64,000 nucleotides of DNA, from NCBI RefSeq assembly GCF_000813985.1, contig NZ_JWLJ01000001.1, positions 856,453 to 920,452 of the forward strand, in the 5' to 3' direction. The stretch's first letter is position 1. Each line of letters opens with the position of its first letter. The translations under genes were made by a program, and so were the position numbers. The stretch comes from Ruegeria sp. ANG-R. GTDB lineage: Bacteria > Pseudomonadota > Alphaproteobacteria > Rhodobacterales > Rhodobacteraceae. The notes under the pieces are model-generated. The model searched no databases. It saw only the letters and a program-made list of their open reading frames with translations, and was not told the origin of the DNA. Below are positions 55,344 through 64,000 of the stretch, piece by piece.

Positions 55344-57503
55344 TCAGGCGACCGCTTCGGCAAAGCTGCCTCGGTAGGTTTCGGTCAATTCTTCCAGCGG
55401 GGCTTCGGAGTTTCCAATCTTGACGGTGTCGCCGGTGAACCGACCGACCGAGACCAATGGAACACCGGCCTGGCCTGCGGCGATCATCAGCGCCTCGGCC
55501 TGATCGAAATTGCAGGCCACGAGATAGCGAGCCTGATCTTCGCCGAACAGGAACTCGGTCGAGGCGTCGTCCAGACAAACGCCTACGCCTGCCGCCTCGG
55601 CAAGTTCAAACGCCGCCAGTGCGAGACCACCATCGCTGAGATCGGTACAGGCCTTGATCATCTCGCGATTGGCGCGGATGAATTCGCCATTGCGCGCCTC
55701 GGCGTCCAGATCGACATGTGGCGCGTCACCGTCTTCGCGATTGAACACTTCGACCAGCAGGGCGGACTGTCCCAGATGACCCTTGGTTTCGCCGATGACC
55801 AGCGCCACATGGCCATCCCGAACCTCGTTTCCGATGATCTCGTCGCTGTGGGAGAGAAGACCAACCGCGCCGATGGTCGGGGTTGGCAGGATCGCCTGAC
55901 CATCCGTCTCATTATAAAGCGAGACGTTGCCCGAAACGATCGGCATATCCAACGCCCCCACTGCTGCGCCGATGCCCTGGATCGCGCCGACGAACTGTCC
56001 CATGATCTCGGGCTTTTCGGGATTGCCGAAATTCAGGTTGTCGGTTGTGGCGAGTGGCTTGGCCCCAACAGCGGTCAGGTTGCGGTAGGCTTCGGCGACT
56101 GCCTGTTTACCGCCCTCGACCGGATTGGCACGGACATAACGAGGGGTTACGTCGCTGGTGAAGGCCAGCACCTTGTCGGTATCGTGAACGCGGACCATTC
56201 CTGCGCCCAGTCCCGGAGTGCGCGCCGAATCCGCCATCACCATCGTGTCGTATTGTTCATACACCCACTGCTTGCCCGCGTAGTTGGGGGATGAGAGCAG
56301 GGCGCGCAAACCGTCGATCGGGTCGATCTGGGGTATGTCGGCCAACTCTCCCGCGTCCGGGGTTGGTTCCCATGGGCGGTCGTATTCCGGCGCCGTCGAC
56401 GACAGTTTGGAGAGGACGAGGTCCGCTTTGACTTCGCCATTGTGCATGATCAGGAAGCGGTCTTCGGCAATCGTTTCGCCAACGATGGCAAAATCCAGAT
56501 CCCATTTCTCGAATACCGCGCGGGCTTCAGCCTCAAGCTCGGGCTTGAGGACCATCAGCATCCGCTCCTGGGACTCTGACAGCATCATCTCATACGCGGT
56601 CATGTTCTCTTCGCGCTGGGGGACGTTTTCAAGATCGAGACGAACACCAAGCCCACCTTTGTCGCCCATTTCAACGGCCGAGCAAGTCAGGCCCGCAGCG
56701 CCCATATCCTGAATGGAGATAACCGCGCCGGTCTGCATCAGCTCCAGCGTCGCCTCCATCAGGCGTTTTTCGGTGAAGGGGTCGCCAACCTGAACGGTGG
56801 GGCGCTTTTCTTCGATGGTGTCATCGAATTCGGCCGATGCCATAGTCGCGCCACCCACACCGTCACGACCAGTTTTTGCGCCCAGATAAACGACGGGCAT
56901 TCCAACGCCAGAGGCGGCCGAGTAGAAAATCTTGTCACTGTCAGCCAGACCCGCGGCAAACGCGTTCACAAGGCAGTTGCCATTGTAGGCGGGGTGAAAA
57001 CGAACCTCGCCACCTACGCAGGGTACGCCGAAGCAGTTGCCGTAGCCACCGATGCCTTCGACGACGCCATTCACCAGTTGTCGCGTCTTGTGGTGGCCGG
57101 GTTCGCCGAAGGACAGCGCATTCATCGAGGCAATTGGACGCGCGCCCATTGTGAAAACGTCGCGCAGAATGCCGCCAACACCCGTCGCCGCGCCTTGGTA
57201 GGGTTCGATGTACGAGGGGTGGTTGTGGCTTTCCATCTTGAAGACGACCGCCTGACCGTCGCCGATATCCACCACGCCCGCATTCTCGCCGGGGCCGCAA
57301 ATGACCTGAGGGCCGGAGGTCGGCAGCGTACGCAGCCATTTCTTGGACGACTTATAGGAACAATGCTCGTTCCACATCGCTGAGAAGATGCCAAGTTCAG
57401 TAAAAGTCGGCTCGCGCCCGATGATCTCGAGGATCATGTCGTATTCTTCGGGCTTGAGCCCATGTGCGGCGATCAGATCGGGTGTGATAGCGGGCTCTTG
57501 CAT
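55344..57503 (-). CDS. purL: Phosphoribosylformylglycinamidine synthase, large subunit
   Basis: The 719-residue protein is the small-form PurL that works with PurQ and PurS in purine synthesis, converting FGAR to [34 protein letters not shown] and [18 protein letters not shown] are active-site and ATP segments. The length excludes the fused gamma-proteobacterial type. purQ and purS are not adjacent in this window. It is on the same strand as bolA, which begins 135 bases after its stop. Confidence 0.96.
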   Translation of the reverse strand: MQEPAITPDLIAAHGLKPEEYDMILEIIGREPTFTELGIFSAMWNEHCSYKSSKKWLRTLPTSGPQVICGPGENAGVVDIGDGQAVVFKMESHNHPSYIEPYQGAATGVGGILRDVFTMGARPIASMNALSFGEPGHHKTRQLVNGVVEGIGGYGNCFGVPCVGGEVRFHPAYNGNCLVNAFAAGLADSDKIFYSAASGVGMPVVYLGAKTGRDGVGGATMASAEFDDTIEEKRPTVQVGDPFTEKRLMEATLELMQTGAVISIQDMGAAGLTCSAVEMGDKGGLGVRLDLENVPQREENMTAYEMMLSESQERMLMVLKPELEAEARAVFEKWDLDFAIVGETIAEDRFLIMHNGEVKADLVLSKLSSTAPEYDRPWEPTPDAGELADIPQIDPIDGLRALLSSPNYAGKQWVYEQYDTMVMADSARTPGLGAGMVRVHDTDKVLAFTSDVTPRYVRANPVEGGKQAVAEAYRNLTAVGAKPLATTDNLNFGNPEKPEIMGQFVGAIQGIGAAVGALDMPIVSGNVSLYNETDGQAILPTPTIGAVGLLSHSDEIIGNEVRDGHVALVIGETKGHLGQSALLVEVFNREDGDAPHVDLDAEARNGEFIRANREMIKACTDLSDGGLALAAFELAEAAGVGVCLDDASTEFLFGEDQARYLVACNFDQAEALMIAAGQAGVPLVSVGRFTGDTVKIGNSEAPLEELTETYRGSFAEAVA

Positions 57504-57603
57504 CGTCTGTCCTTGTCCAAGGGTGGCCGAGATTGCGCGCCTTTTAGGGCAAGGGCGCGCCCGTGGGAAGGGTCAAGTCAGCGCAGGCTTAAACTGCCAA
57601 AGA

Positions 57604-57636
57604 AAAAACGGGCCCGGCGAGAGTGCCGGACCCGTT
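57604..57636 (-). terminator. Terminator of the mechanosensitive channel gene
   Basis: On the minus strand AACGGGTCCGGC pairs with GCCGGGCCCGTT (one G-T pair), followed by TTTTTT. It ends leftward transcription from 57659 and separates that gene from purL. Confidence 0.87.
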
Positions 57637-57658
57637 AATCATGTTGCTGACCAAAAGG

Positions 57659-59905
57659 TCAGGCCGGGGCTTCCCCCTTGTTGATCGAGTCTGCCGCGGC
57701 CGCTCCGACAGCTGCTTTTTGTTCTTCTGTCAGGTTCTCGGCTTCTTCCAGTCCGGGGATGGCGACACGAACCTCGCGGCGGGCAAAGTCGATGCCGTTG
57801 GCGTTGAACTCGGCCTTCACGCGATTGAAGATTTCCTTGCGAAGCGTGAATTGCTTGCCGGGCTTGGCCATAAACTTGCCTCGGATGATCATGCCGACGT
57901 CATCAAAGTCGAACACGCCCTGAGATTTGAAGGGCTGCAGGAAGCCATCCTTGTGGGTCTCGTCCTGCATCATCTCGGCACCGATCTTTTTGAAGATCTT
58001 CTTGACCTTGTTCGGATCGGTATCGAAAGGCACGGTGAATTTCAGCTTCATGATCACCCAGTCGCGGCTGAAATTGGTCAGTTTTTGAATTTCGCCGTAA
58101 GGAATTGTGTGCACCGGACCGCGGTGGTGGCGCAGTTGCATTGAGCGGATCGAGATTTTCTCGACCGTACCCATCGTCCCGCCGACATCGACATACTCGC
58201 CGACGCGGAAGGCATCGTCGATCAGGAAGAAGATGCCGCCGACGATATCGGCCACCAGTTTCTGGGCGCCAAAGCCGATGGCCAGACCCAGAACACCGGC
58301 GCCGGCCAGAAGCGGGGTGATATTGATGCCGAGCGCGCTCAACGCCAGCAGTCCGAATATCACCGAGATGGTGATCTGTGCGGTGATCCGCAGCAGGGGC
58401 AGAACGGTCGCCAGGCGCGAACCGCCGGCACCGCCGCCTTCACCCCCGGCCTCTTCATCCAGTTCCTCGGCTGCGGTTTGCTCTTTCGCGAGGCGGCGGT
58501 TGATCCAAAGCGAGACGATCTCATTCAGAATGTAGCCGACGGCGATGATCAGCAGGAACTCGATAACCGCGCCACCCACATCCGTGCCTATTCCGGCAGA
58601 TGCCACATTGCGCAGGTCGAGATGCCAGGCACGGGAGATCATGAATACGACGACGACGCCTGCCACCACCCGGCCGATCCGAATATAGCTGCGCTTGGCT
58701 GATCGGTAGGCGCGTTCAGCCAGGGGCCCTTCACCCGACATCGGCGGTTGCAGGTGCCGCACCAGACCGCGAATTAACGTGTCGAGCGCAGGCGCGATCA
58801 ACAGCCAGAACATGGTGGTGAAATGTGCCCCGCTTCCAAGTACGCGTAGGATTGCCGGGTTGCGCTGTGCGACCAGGAACTCGACCAAAAACCAGATAAC
58901 GACCGACACGCCAATGGCAAAATAGGGGTAAAGACGTGCGACTTCTTCATCGAATTTGGTGTGATCCGGGTCGGTGCCCAGCATCATCTGCGAAAGCCCT
59001 TCGCGCGCCGTCCACGCGATAACACCGATATAGACATGGATTGCGGCGTTTAACCAAAAGCCGATGCGCGTTTCGCTGCCGGTAACCCCATTCAGGTTGT
59101 TGAAGCGGATAACGAACAGTGTGAAACCGATCAGGATCAGCAGTCCAATCAAGTTACGATGGAGATATTTGGCCCAGTGGTCGTCAATATTCACCAGACG
59201 GAATTGCGGTTTTTGCGGCGCGAGAACAAAGCGTGACGCAGCCGCGCCCAAACGAGGAATCCAGATCAGGTAGAATACAAACGGGGCTGCATAGGTGATC
59301 TGTTCCGGTGTCAGTAGTCCACGGCCAACCGCCCTTATGACAACGTAGAACACGATAAGTCCCGCAATCTCACGGCAGAAGCGTCGGAACAGGAATTGTA
59401 CGGCGCCCCAAAGGTCGGCCTCTTCTCCGACTTCGGTGGTCTTGACCCAGCGGCGGGTCAGAATGCCAAACAGTTTTTCCGCCACGTAGCCGACGATCAG
59501 CACCGAAAGCACCAACCCAAACAGCGTGAGAACACCTGGTTCTGCAAACTTATCCGCGAAATTGCCGAAGGCGGTAACCTGTGCGCTGATGATATTGGGA
59601 ACCGTCGTTAGAACCTCAGTCCAGGACGCTACCATTTCCGTCCAGATCTCGTTGATTTCTGTCAGCGGGTCCTCATGTCCTTCCTTTTGCGCGGCTTGTT
59701 TTTTTGCAACCGCATCAAGTCGCTCCAGCAGGATCGAGCGAACCTGATCATCGGACATGCGCGCGACCAGACCATCGACCTGTTCAGGGGTCAGATCTTC
59801 GGGGATCGTGACGGTGGAAGTTGCGCTTGTGTGTTGCGCATACAGCGGTACCGCCATGAACACGACAGCGACCATCGCCAACAACAGGCGGAATGAGTGG
59901 AACAT
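57659..59905 (-). CDS. Large MscS-family mechanosensitive channel
   Basis: The 748-residue protein has a signal peptide (MFHSFRLLLAMVAVVFMAVPLYA), a periplasmic helical region, about ten membrane helices and the MscS core near the C-terminus: the pore helix LLAGAGVLGLAIGFGAQKLVADIVGG and the beta domain EYVDVGGTMGTVEKISIRSM. It is much longer than MscS itself (286), similar in plan to YbdG/MscM or MscK types. GAGG lies eight bases before ATG 59905. It releases solutes on hypo-osmotic shock. Confidence 0.92.
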   Translation of the reverse strand: MFHSFRLLLAMVAVVFMAVPLYAQHTSATSTVTIPEDLTPEQVDGLVARMSDDQVRSILLERLDAVAKKQAAQKEGHEDPLTEINEIWTEMVASWTEVLTTVPNIISAQVTAFGNFADKFAEPGVLTLFGLVLSVLIVGYVAEKLFGILTRRWVKTTEVGEEADLWGAVQFLFRRFCREIAGLIVFYVVIRAVGRGLLTPEQITYAAPFVFYLIWIPRLGAAASRFVLAPQKPQFRLVNIDDHWAKYLHRNLIGLLILIGFTLFVIRFNNLNGVTGSETRIGFWLNAAIHVYIGVIAWTAREGLSQMMLGTDPDHTKFDEEVARLYPYFAIGVSVVIWFLVEFLVAQRNPAILRVLGSGAHFTTMFWLLIAPALDTLIRGLVRHLQPPMSGEGPLAERAYRSAKRSYIRIGRVVAGVVVVFMISRAWHLDLRNVASAGIGTDVGGAVIEFLLIIAVGYILNEIVSLWINRRLAKEQTAAEELDEEAGGEGGGAGGSRLATVLPLLRITAQITISVIFGLLALSALGINITPLLAGAGVLGLAIGFGAQKLVADIVGGIFFLIDDAFRVGEYVDVGGTMGTVEKISIRSMQLRHHRGPVHTIPYGEIQKLTNFSRDWVIMKLKFTVPFDTDPNKVKKIFKKIGAEMMQDETHKDGFLQPFKSQGVFDFDDVGMIIRGKFMAKPGKQFTLRKEIFNRVKAEFNANGIDFARREVRVAIPGLEEAENLTEEQKAAVGAAAADSINKGEAPA

Positions 59906-60003
59906 GGATTTGCCCTCGAACACGAAATTTGATTGTTTTTCCGGGATCATAGGCCCGGGTGTTCGATTTTCCCAGTGCTTTCCACTGAATTGCATCAGCT
60001 TAG

Positions 60004-60035
60004 CGCAAAAAAAAGGCCGAGCACTAAGCTCGGCC
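60004..60035 (-). terminator. Strong terminator of the candidate small RNA
   Basis: On the minus strand GGCCGAGC pairs with GCTCGGCC around a TTAGT loop, followed by eight T. It lies 140 bases past the LysR stop and 98 before the channel gene start, so it ends either a long 3' leader or a separate small RNA. Confidence 0.9.
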
Positions 60036-60100
60036 GTAGTCCAACAGGGAGGTATGAAGATGATGAGCGTTGCAGCATCACCGCCTTCGAGTGCTCATTT
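60007..60100 (-). ncRNA. Candidate AbcR-like anti-Shine-Dalgarno small RNA
   Basis: On the minus strand, in order: a stem from ATGAGC (60093-60098) and GCTCAT (60063-60068), an unpaired stretch with ACCTCCC (60053-60047), and the terminator with eight T. A stem, an exposed anti-Shine-Dalgarno region and a U-tailed terminator are the plan of Hfq-binding small RNAs. The gene upstream is a VtlR/LsrB-type LysR, and in Rhizobiales that gene lies next to the AbcR small RNAs. The 5' end and promoter are uncertain; TTGATC-N17-TAAATG is a weak candidate. Confidence 0.5.
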
Positions 60101-60174
60101 AGGGGGCAGTTTCTTAACGATCAAGGTTTATCAGCAGATACCGTTGTCATGCCCGTTATGCTCTGGGCGCATGG

Positions 60175-61083
60175 CTATAGTTTGCCCAACTGTCTTAGCT
60201 GCTTTCGATGGGCGATGATCTCATCCTGCACAAAGTCACGGAACGCCGCTATCCGTTTGGAATGACGCAACTCTTCGGGATAGGCCAGGTACACAGGAAC
60301 ATCTGCGCTTTCGATATCGGACATGATGGGAACCAGATCGGGAAAGTCCTCGGTCACATAGTCTGGCAGAACCCCGATCCCAAGATCGTGAAGGACGCCC
60401 TGAAGAACTCCGAAATAGTTGTTTACGGTCAGCAATGAGCCGGGATTGTAGGTCATCAGATGCCGAACCATTGACGCACTTGCCCCAACCTGAGGGGCAG
60501 AGGGCGTCTGGCAGATCAACCTGTGCTTTGCGATATCTTCCAGTGTTTCCGGCGCCCCGCCGTTGGTATCGAGATAGCTTCGCGTCGCATAGAGCAACAT
60601 CTGCACGGTCATCAGGCGTTTGCGCACCAGATCGGCCTGGCTGGGCTCTTTCATGCGGATGGCGACATCCGCTTCGCGCATGGGCAGGTCAAGAACCCGC
60701 TCCTCAAGCATCAGGTCGATATTGAGGTCGGGATATTGCTCGTACAGTTTGGGCAGGCGCGGGGCCAGCCACAATGTACCAAATCCGAAGGTTGTGGTGA
60801 CGCGCAGAACGCCGAAAACCTCATCCTCACTGTCACGGATGCGCGCGGCGGCCGCATCCAGACGTTTCGACATGGCCGAGGTGGCATCGAACAGCAATTC
60901 ACCCTGTTCGGTCAGAATCAGACCACGTGCGTGACGGTGGAACAGGGTCGCATCCAATGATTCTTCGAGCGCGCGGATTTGGCGGCTCACGGCGGATTGA
61001 GACAGATTCAGCTTGTCTCCTGCATGTGTGAGGCTGCCCGCATCCGCAACCGCGTGAAATATTCTGAGCTTATCCCAATCCAT
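60175..61083 (-). CDS. LysR regulator of the VtlR/LsrB type
   Basis: The 302-residue protein starts MDWDKLRIFHAVADAGSLTH and carries LSQSAVSRQIRALEESL and LFHRHARGLILTEQGELLF, which match the N-terminal domain of the rhizobial LsrB and Brucella VtlR regulators as I recall them. The effector domain ends near DYVTEDFPDLVPIMSDIESADVP. VtlR/LsrB regulators control virulence, stress responses and a small RNA. It diverges from the indolepyruvate oxidoreductase gene, 169 bases away. Confidence 0.88.
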   Translation of the reverse strand: MDWDKLRIFHAVADAGSLTHAGDKLNLSQSAVSRQIRALEESLDATLFHRHARGLILTEQGELLFDATSAMSKRLDAAAARIRDSEDEVFGVLRVTTTFGFGTLWLAPRLPKLYEQYPDLNIDLMLEERVLDLPMREADVAIRMKEPSQADLVRKRLMTVQMLLYATRSYLDTNGGAPETLEDIAKHRLICQTPSAPQVGASASMVRHLMTYNPGSLLTVNNYFGVLQGVLHDLGIGVLPDYVTEDFPDLVPIMSDIESADVPVYLAYPEELRHSKRIAAFRDFVQDEIIAHRKQLRQLGKL

Positions 61084-61252
61084 CGCCGCAACTTTCGTTA
61101 TCCTTGGGCAGCCCTATATGAAACACGTAACAAATTCCACAATCAAACGGGGAAATCGTTACGATAAAGGAGAAAATTGCTATACAGGTCAGCAATTATG
61201 ACCTAAAATGAACACAAATGCAGCACACTAATCCGACGAGGGGAGACGTCAG

Positions 61253-64000
61253 ATGAGTCAGCCGAAAATCACTTTGAATGATCGGTTCGATCTTTCCAAA
61301 AGCCCGGTCCTTTTGAATGGGACGCAGGCGTTGGTGCGCTTGATGCTGATGCAGAAAGAGCGCGATCGTGCAGCCGGGCTGAATACGGCGGGGCTGGTCA
61401 CGGGGTATCGCGGCTCACCCCTTGGGGCCGTAGACCTTCAGATGTCGCGCGCCGAAAAGCAACTGGCTGCAAGCGACGTGACCTTTCAGTATGGTCTGAA
61501 CGAAGACCTTGCAGCCACCGCGCTTTGGGGCAGCCAGCAAGCTGGATTGCGCGGCGACGGCAAATTCGATGGCGTGTTTGGTCTTTGGTATGGGAAAGGT
61601 CCTGGCGTTGACCGGTCGGGAGATGTCATGCGCCATGCCAATATGGCGGGCACCGCGCAACATGGCGGGGTGCTGATGGCCATGGGCGATGACCACACCG
61701 GCGAAAGTTCGACGGTGCTGCACCAATCAGAATGGTCACTGGTCGATATGTACATGCCAGTCGTCAGTCCTGCCGGTGTGCAGGAGATTTTGGACTACGG
61801 CATATATGGTTTCGCGCTCAGCCGCTTTGCGGGGGTCTGGGTCGGCCTGAAGACGATGAAAGACACAATCGAGGTGACCTCGGTTGTGGATGGCCGGCCG
61901 GACCGAATGCCAGTTAAGATCCCCATGTTTGACATGCCCAAGGGCGGTTTGAATATTCGGCTAGGCGACACGCCGCATCTGCAAGAGGCGCGTGTGATTG
62001 ATTATAAACGCTTTGCGGCCGAAACTTTTTCTCACGCCAACAAACTGGACAAGCGAATTTGGGGCAAGCCAGGTGCAAAGATCGGGTTTGTTGCAGCGGG
62101 TAAGAACTGGCTTGATCTGGCGCACGCGATGTCGCTGTTGAACATCGATGCGGGCGAGGCCGAGCGGCTTGGAATTACCACCTATAAGATCGGCCAGACA
62201 TTTCCTTTGGATATGAAAGGCTTTCACGACTGGGCCGAAGGGCTGGACCTGATCGTGATTGTCGAGGAAAAGCGAAAGCTGATCGAGGTTCAGGTCAAAG
62301 AGGCGATCTTTGACGATCGGCGCGGGCGTCGCGTGTACGGCTGGTACAAGGGCGGGGCAGGGACGCTGCACCGCGAAGAATTGTTCCCGACCCGGGGGGC
62401 GCTCGACCCGATCATGATCGCCGAGAAGCTGGGGCAGATCCTGATAGAGGAGGGCCATGACACGGACGGTGTGCGTGCGGGCCTTGCCAGACTTGATGAG
62501 GCGCGACGGGCCGACAACGCGCAGGAAATCGCGGCTCGATTGCCGTATTTCTGTTCGGGCTGCCCGCATAACAGCTCGACGAAACTGCCAGATGGCAGCC
62601 GTGCTTATGCCGGAATCGGCTGTCACTACATGGTGCAATGGATGGATCGCGAGACCACCGGATTCACGCAGATGGGCGGTGAGGGTGCGAACTGGGTTGG
62701 TGAGGCTCCATTCTCGACCACCAAGCACGTGTTTCAGAACCTCGGGGACGGAACCTATAACCACTCGGGCGTTCAGGCCATCCGCGCCGCACTGGCGGCG
62801 GGTACCAACATCACATTCAAGATTCTGTTCAATGATGCGGTCGCCATGACTGGCGGACAGGAGAATGAGGGCGGGTTGAGTGCCGAACGGATCGTGGCTG
62901 AAGTCAAGGCGATGGGCGTCAGGGATGTCGCGGTTGTTTATGACGAAAAAGAAGATGTGAATTTCGGTGCCATGCCCGCCGATATCGAGACCTTTGAGCG
63001 GGCAGACCTGATGCGCGTTCAGGAAAAGTTCCGTGATATCGAGGGGGTATCGGTCATTGTTTATATCCAGACCTGTGCAGCGGAAAAGCGCAGGCGGCGC
63101 AAGCGGGGCTCGTTCCCGGACCCGGACAAACGTGTGTTTATCAATACCGATATCTGCGAAGGGTGCGGCGATTGCGGTGTCCAGTCGAACTGTGTCTCAA
63201 TCGTTCCGAAGGAAACGGAACTGGGACGGAAACGGGCGATTGATCAGTCGAGCTGCAACAAGGATTTCTCGTGCCTGAACGGGTTTTGCCCGTCGTTCAT
63301 TACCGTCGAAGGTGCACAGGTTCGCAAAGAGGCGACCACCGATATCGACCTGCCGGACCTGCCCGAGCCGGATCTGCCACAAATCGATGGCACCCATAAT
63401 GTGGTCATCACGGGTGTCGGCGGTACCGGTGTTGTCACGATCGGAGCCGTCCTTGCACAGGCCGCTCAGATCGACGGCAAGGGTGCCGGAATGATGGAGA
63501 TGGCGGGTTTGGCGCAAAAGGGGGGCGCGGTGCATATCAATTGTCGCATCGCGAATAAACCCGAGGATATAAGCGCCATTCGCGTGGCCACCGGGGAAGC
63601 ACATGCGTTGATCGGGGGCGATCTGGTTGTGTCGGCTGGGGCAAAGACCCTGGGTCTGACACGGGCGGGTCAGACCGGAGCCGTTGTGAACAGTCATGAG
63701 ATCGTCACCGGCGATTTCACCCGCGATACCGATTTTCAGATTCCAAGCGACCGCCTTGAACTGGCGCTGCGGGCGCGTCTGAAGGATGCGGTTGATCTGT
63801 TTGACGCCACCGATCTGGCACGCGCGGTGATGGGGGATTCGATCTACTCCAACATGATGGTCTTCGGTGCCACCTGGCAACGTGGGTTGTTACCAATTCG
63901 ACATCAGGCGATTATGGAGGCCATCGAACTGAACGGCGCGGCTGTTGAACGCAACAAACGCGCTTTTGAGGTAGGTCGCTGGGCGGTGACACATCCCGAA
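61253..64000 (+). CDS. Indolepyruvate ferredoxin oxidoreductase, fused alpha/beta/gamma form (5' part)
   Basis: The frame is open for 916 codons to the end of the window; the complete protein should be about 1,140 residues. It has a pyrimidine-binding domain (LVTGYRGSPLG), a thiamine diphosphate domain (FCSGCPHNSSTKLPDGSRA, MGGEGANWVG), a ferredoxin-like Fe-S motif (TDICEGCGDCGVQSNC) and the start of the gamma domain (VVITGVGGTGVVTIG). It decarboxylates aryl pyruvates from aromatic amino acids to acyl-CoA, reducing ferredoxin. No ribosome site other than GGGGAG is seen before ATG 61253. Confidence 0.93.
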   Translation, partial: MSQPKITLNDRFDLSKSPVLLNGTQALVRLMLMQKERDRAAGLNTAGLVTGYRGSPLGAVDLQMSRAEKQLAASDVTFQYGLNEDLAATALWGSQQAGLRGDGKFDGVFGLWYGKGPGVDRSGDVMRHANMAGTAQHGGVLMAMGDDHTGESSTVLHQSEWSLVDMYMPVVSPAGVQEILDYGIYGFALSRFAGVWVGLKTMKDTIEVTSVVDGRPDRMPVKIPMFDMPKGGLNIRLGDTPHLQEARVIDYKRFAAETFSHANKLDKRIWGKPGAKIGFVAAGKNWLDLAHAMSLLNIDAGEAERLGITTYKIGQTFPLDMKGFHDWAEGLDLIVIVEEKRKLIEVQVKEAIFDDRRGRRVYGWYKGGAGTLHREELFPTRGALDPIMIAEKLGQILIEEGHDTDGVRAGLARLDEARRADNAQEIAARLPYFCSGCPHNSSTKLPDGSRAYAGIGCHYMVQWMDRETTGFTQMGGEGANWVGEAPFSTTKHVFQNLGDGTYNHSGVQAIRAALAAGTNITFKILFNDAVAMTGGQENEGGLSAERIVAEVKAMGVRDVAVVYDEKEDVNFGAMPADIETFERADLMRVQEKFRDIEGVSVIVYIQTCAAEKRRRRKRGSFPDPDKRVFINTDICEGCGDCGVQSNCVSIVPKETELGRKRAIDQSSCNKDFSCLNGFCPSFITVEGAQVRKEATTDIDLPDLPEPDLPQIDGTHNVVITGVGGTGVVTIGAVLAQAAQIDGKGAGMMEMAGLAQKGGAVHINCRIANKPEDISAIRVATGEAHALIGGDLVVSAGAKTLGLTRAGQTGAVVNSHEIVTGDFTRDTDFQIPSDRLELALRARLKDAVDLFDATDLARAVMGDSIYSNMMVFGATWQRGLLPIRHQAIMEAIELNGAAVERNKRAFEVGRWAVTHPE

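Noticed and set aside
59998..60010. TTAGCGCAAA near the channel gene as another CceR-like site
   Set aside because: It is half a site formed by the run of A after the terminator hairpin and has no palindromic partner.
60054..60218. A 54-codon plus-strand frame starting MKMMSVAASPP with an apparent GGGAGG ribosome site
   Set aside because: The ribosome site is the complement of the ACCTCCC motif of the candidate minus-strand RNA, and the frame runs into the antisense of the LysR 3' end. The RNA explains the sequence better, though translation is not excluded.

Overview
The window reads as ordinary chromosome from an alphaproteobacterium of the Rhodobacteraceae, most likely the Roseobacter group. 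The grounds are the cys cluster with DUF934 and DUF2849 proteins, a fused indolepyruvate:ferredoxin oxidoreductase, a TRAP dicarboxylate system with its own DctB/DctD pair, an alphaproteobacterial SOS box (GTTC-N7-GTTC) before uvrA, and palindromes built on GCGC beside two gap genes that resemble the Rhodobacter CceR site. I see no insertion sequence, phage, CRISPR array or toxin-antitoxin module, so this is mainly core metabolism; the interest lies in regulatory elements and a few unusual proteins.

Layout. 1-4.1 kb: a CoxM-like FAD subunit, then an RpiR regulator divergent from a BKACE/aminotransferase pair. 4.1-9.7 kb: infC with a non-AUG start, ferredoxin-NADP reductase, and the assimilatory sulfate cluster (DUF2849-cysI-cysH-DUF934) divergent from an Lrp-type regulator. 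9.7-17.5 kb: a P450, then dctB-dctD-dctP-dctQ-dctM, with tandem palindromic operators before dctP and a DctD lacking the usual ATPase and sigma-54 contact motifs. 17.5-25.8 kb: a guanidine-II riboswitch and guanidinium exporter, a yeast-type cytosine deaminase, tpiA, Fe-S maturation genes, an SPFH/NfeD pair, a nucleoside hydrolase and tgt. 25.9-34.7 kb: lon with a heat-shock-type promoter, an APC permease, tRNA-Val, two identical tRNA-Asp genes and uvrA.

34.7-45.3 kb: valine catabolism (acyl-CoA dehydrogenase, 3-hydroxyisobutyryl-CoA hydrolase, mmsB, and separately mmsA with a divergent LysR), plus ybdK, fasciclin and L,D-transpeptidase genes. 45.4-52.4 kb: a CBS protein, coaD, two different GAPDH genes flanking a 47-residue membrane protein, DUF808 and transketolase. 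52.6-64 kb: a coiled-coil protein with zapA and an MliC-like gene, grxD, bolA, purL, an MscS channel, a VtlR/LsrB-type LysR followed by a candidate anti-Shine-Dalgarno small RNA, and the 5' part of a fused indolepyruvate:ferredoxin oxidoreductase that runs off the window.

The best candidates for something new are the small RNA beside the VtlR-like gene (60.0-60.1 kb), the degenerate DctD with its operators (12.7-14.3 kb), the paired gap genes with shared operators and different predicted cofactor use (46.4-48.9 kb), the guanidine-II riboswitch locus (17.58-18.5 kb), and a repeated hairpin-plus-core element present twice in the first 10 kb. Start codons were chosen from Shine-Dalgarno spacing and family starts, so several genes begin inside the longest open frame, and a few use GTG, TTG or ATA.
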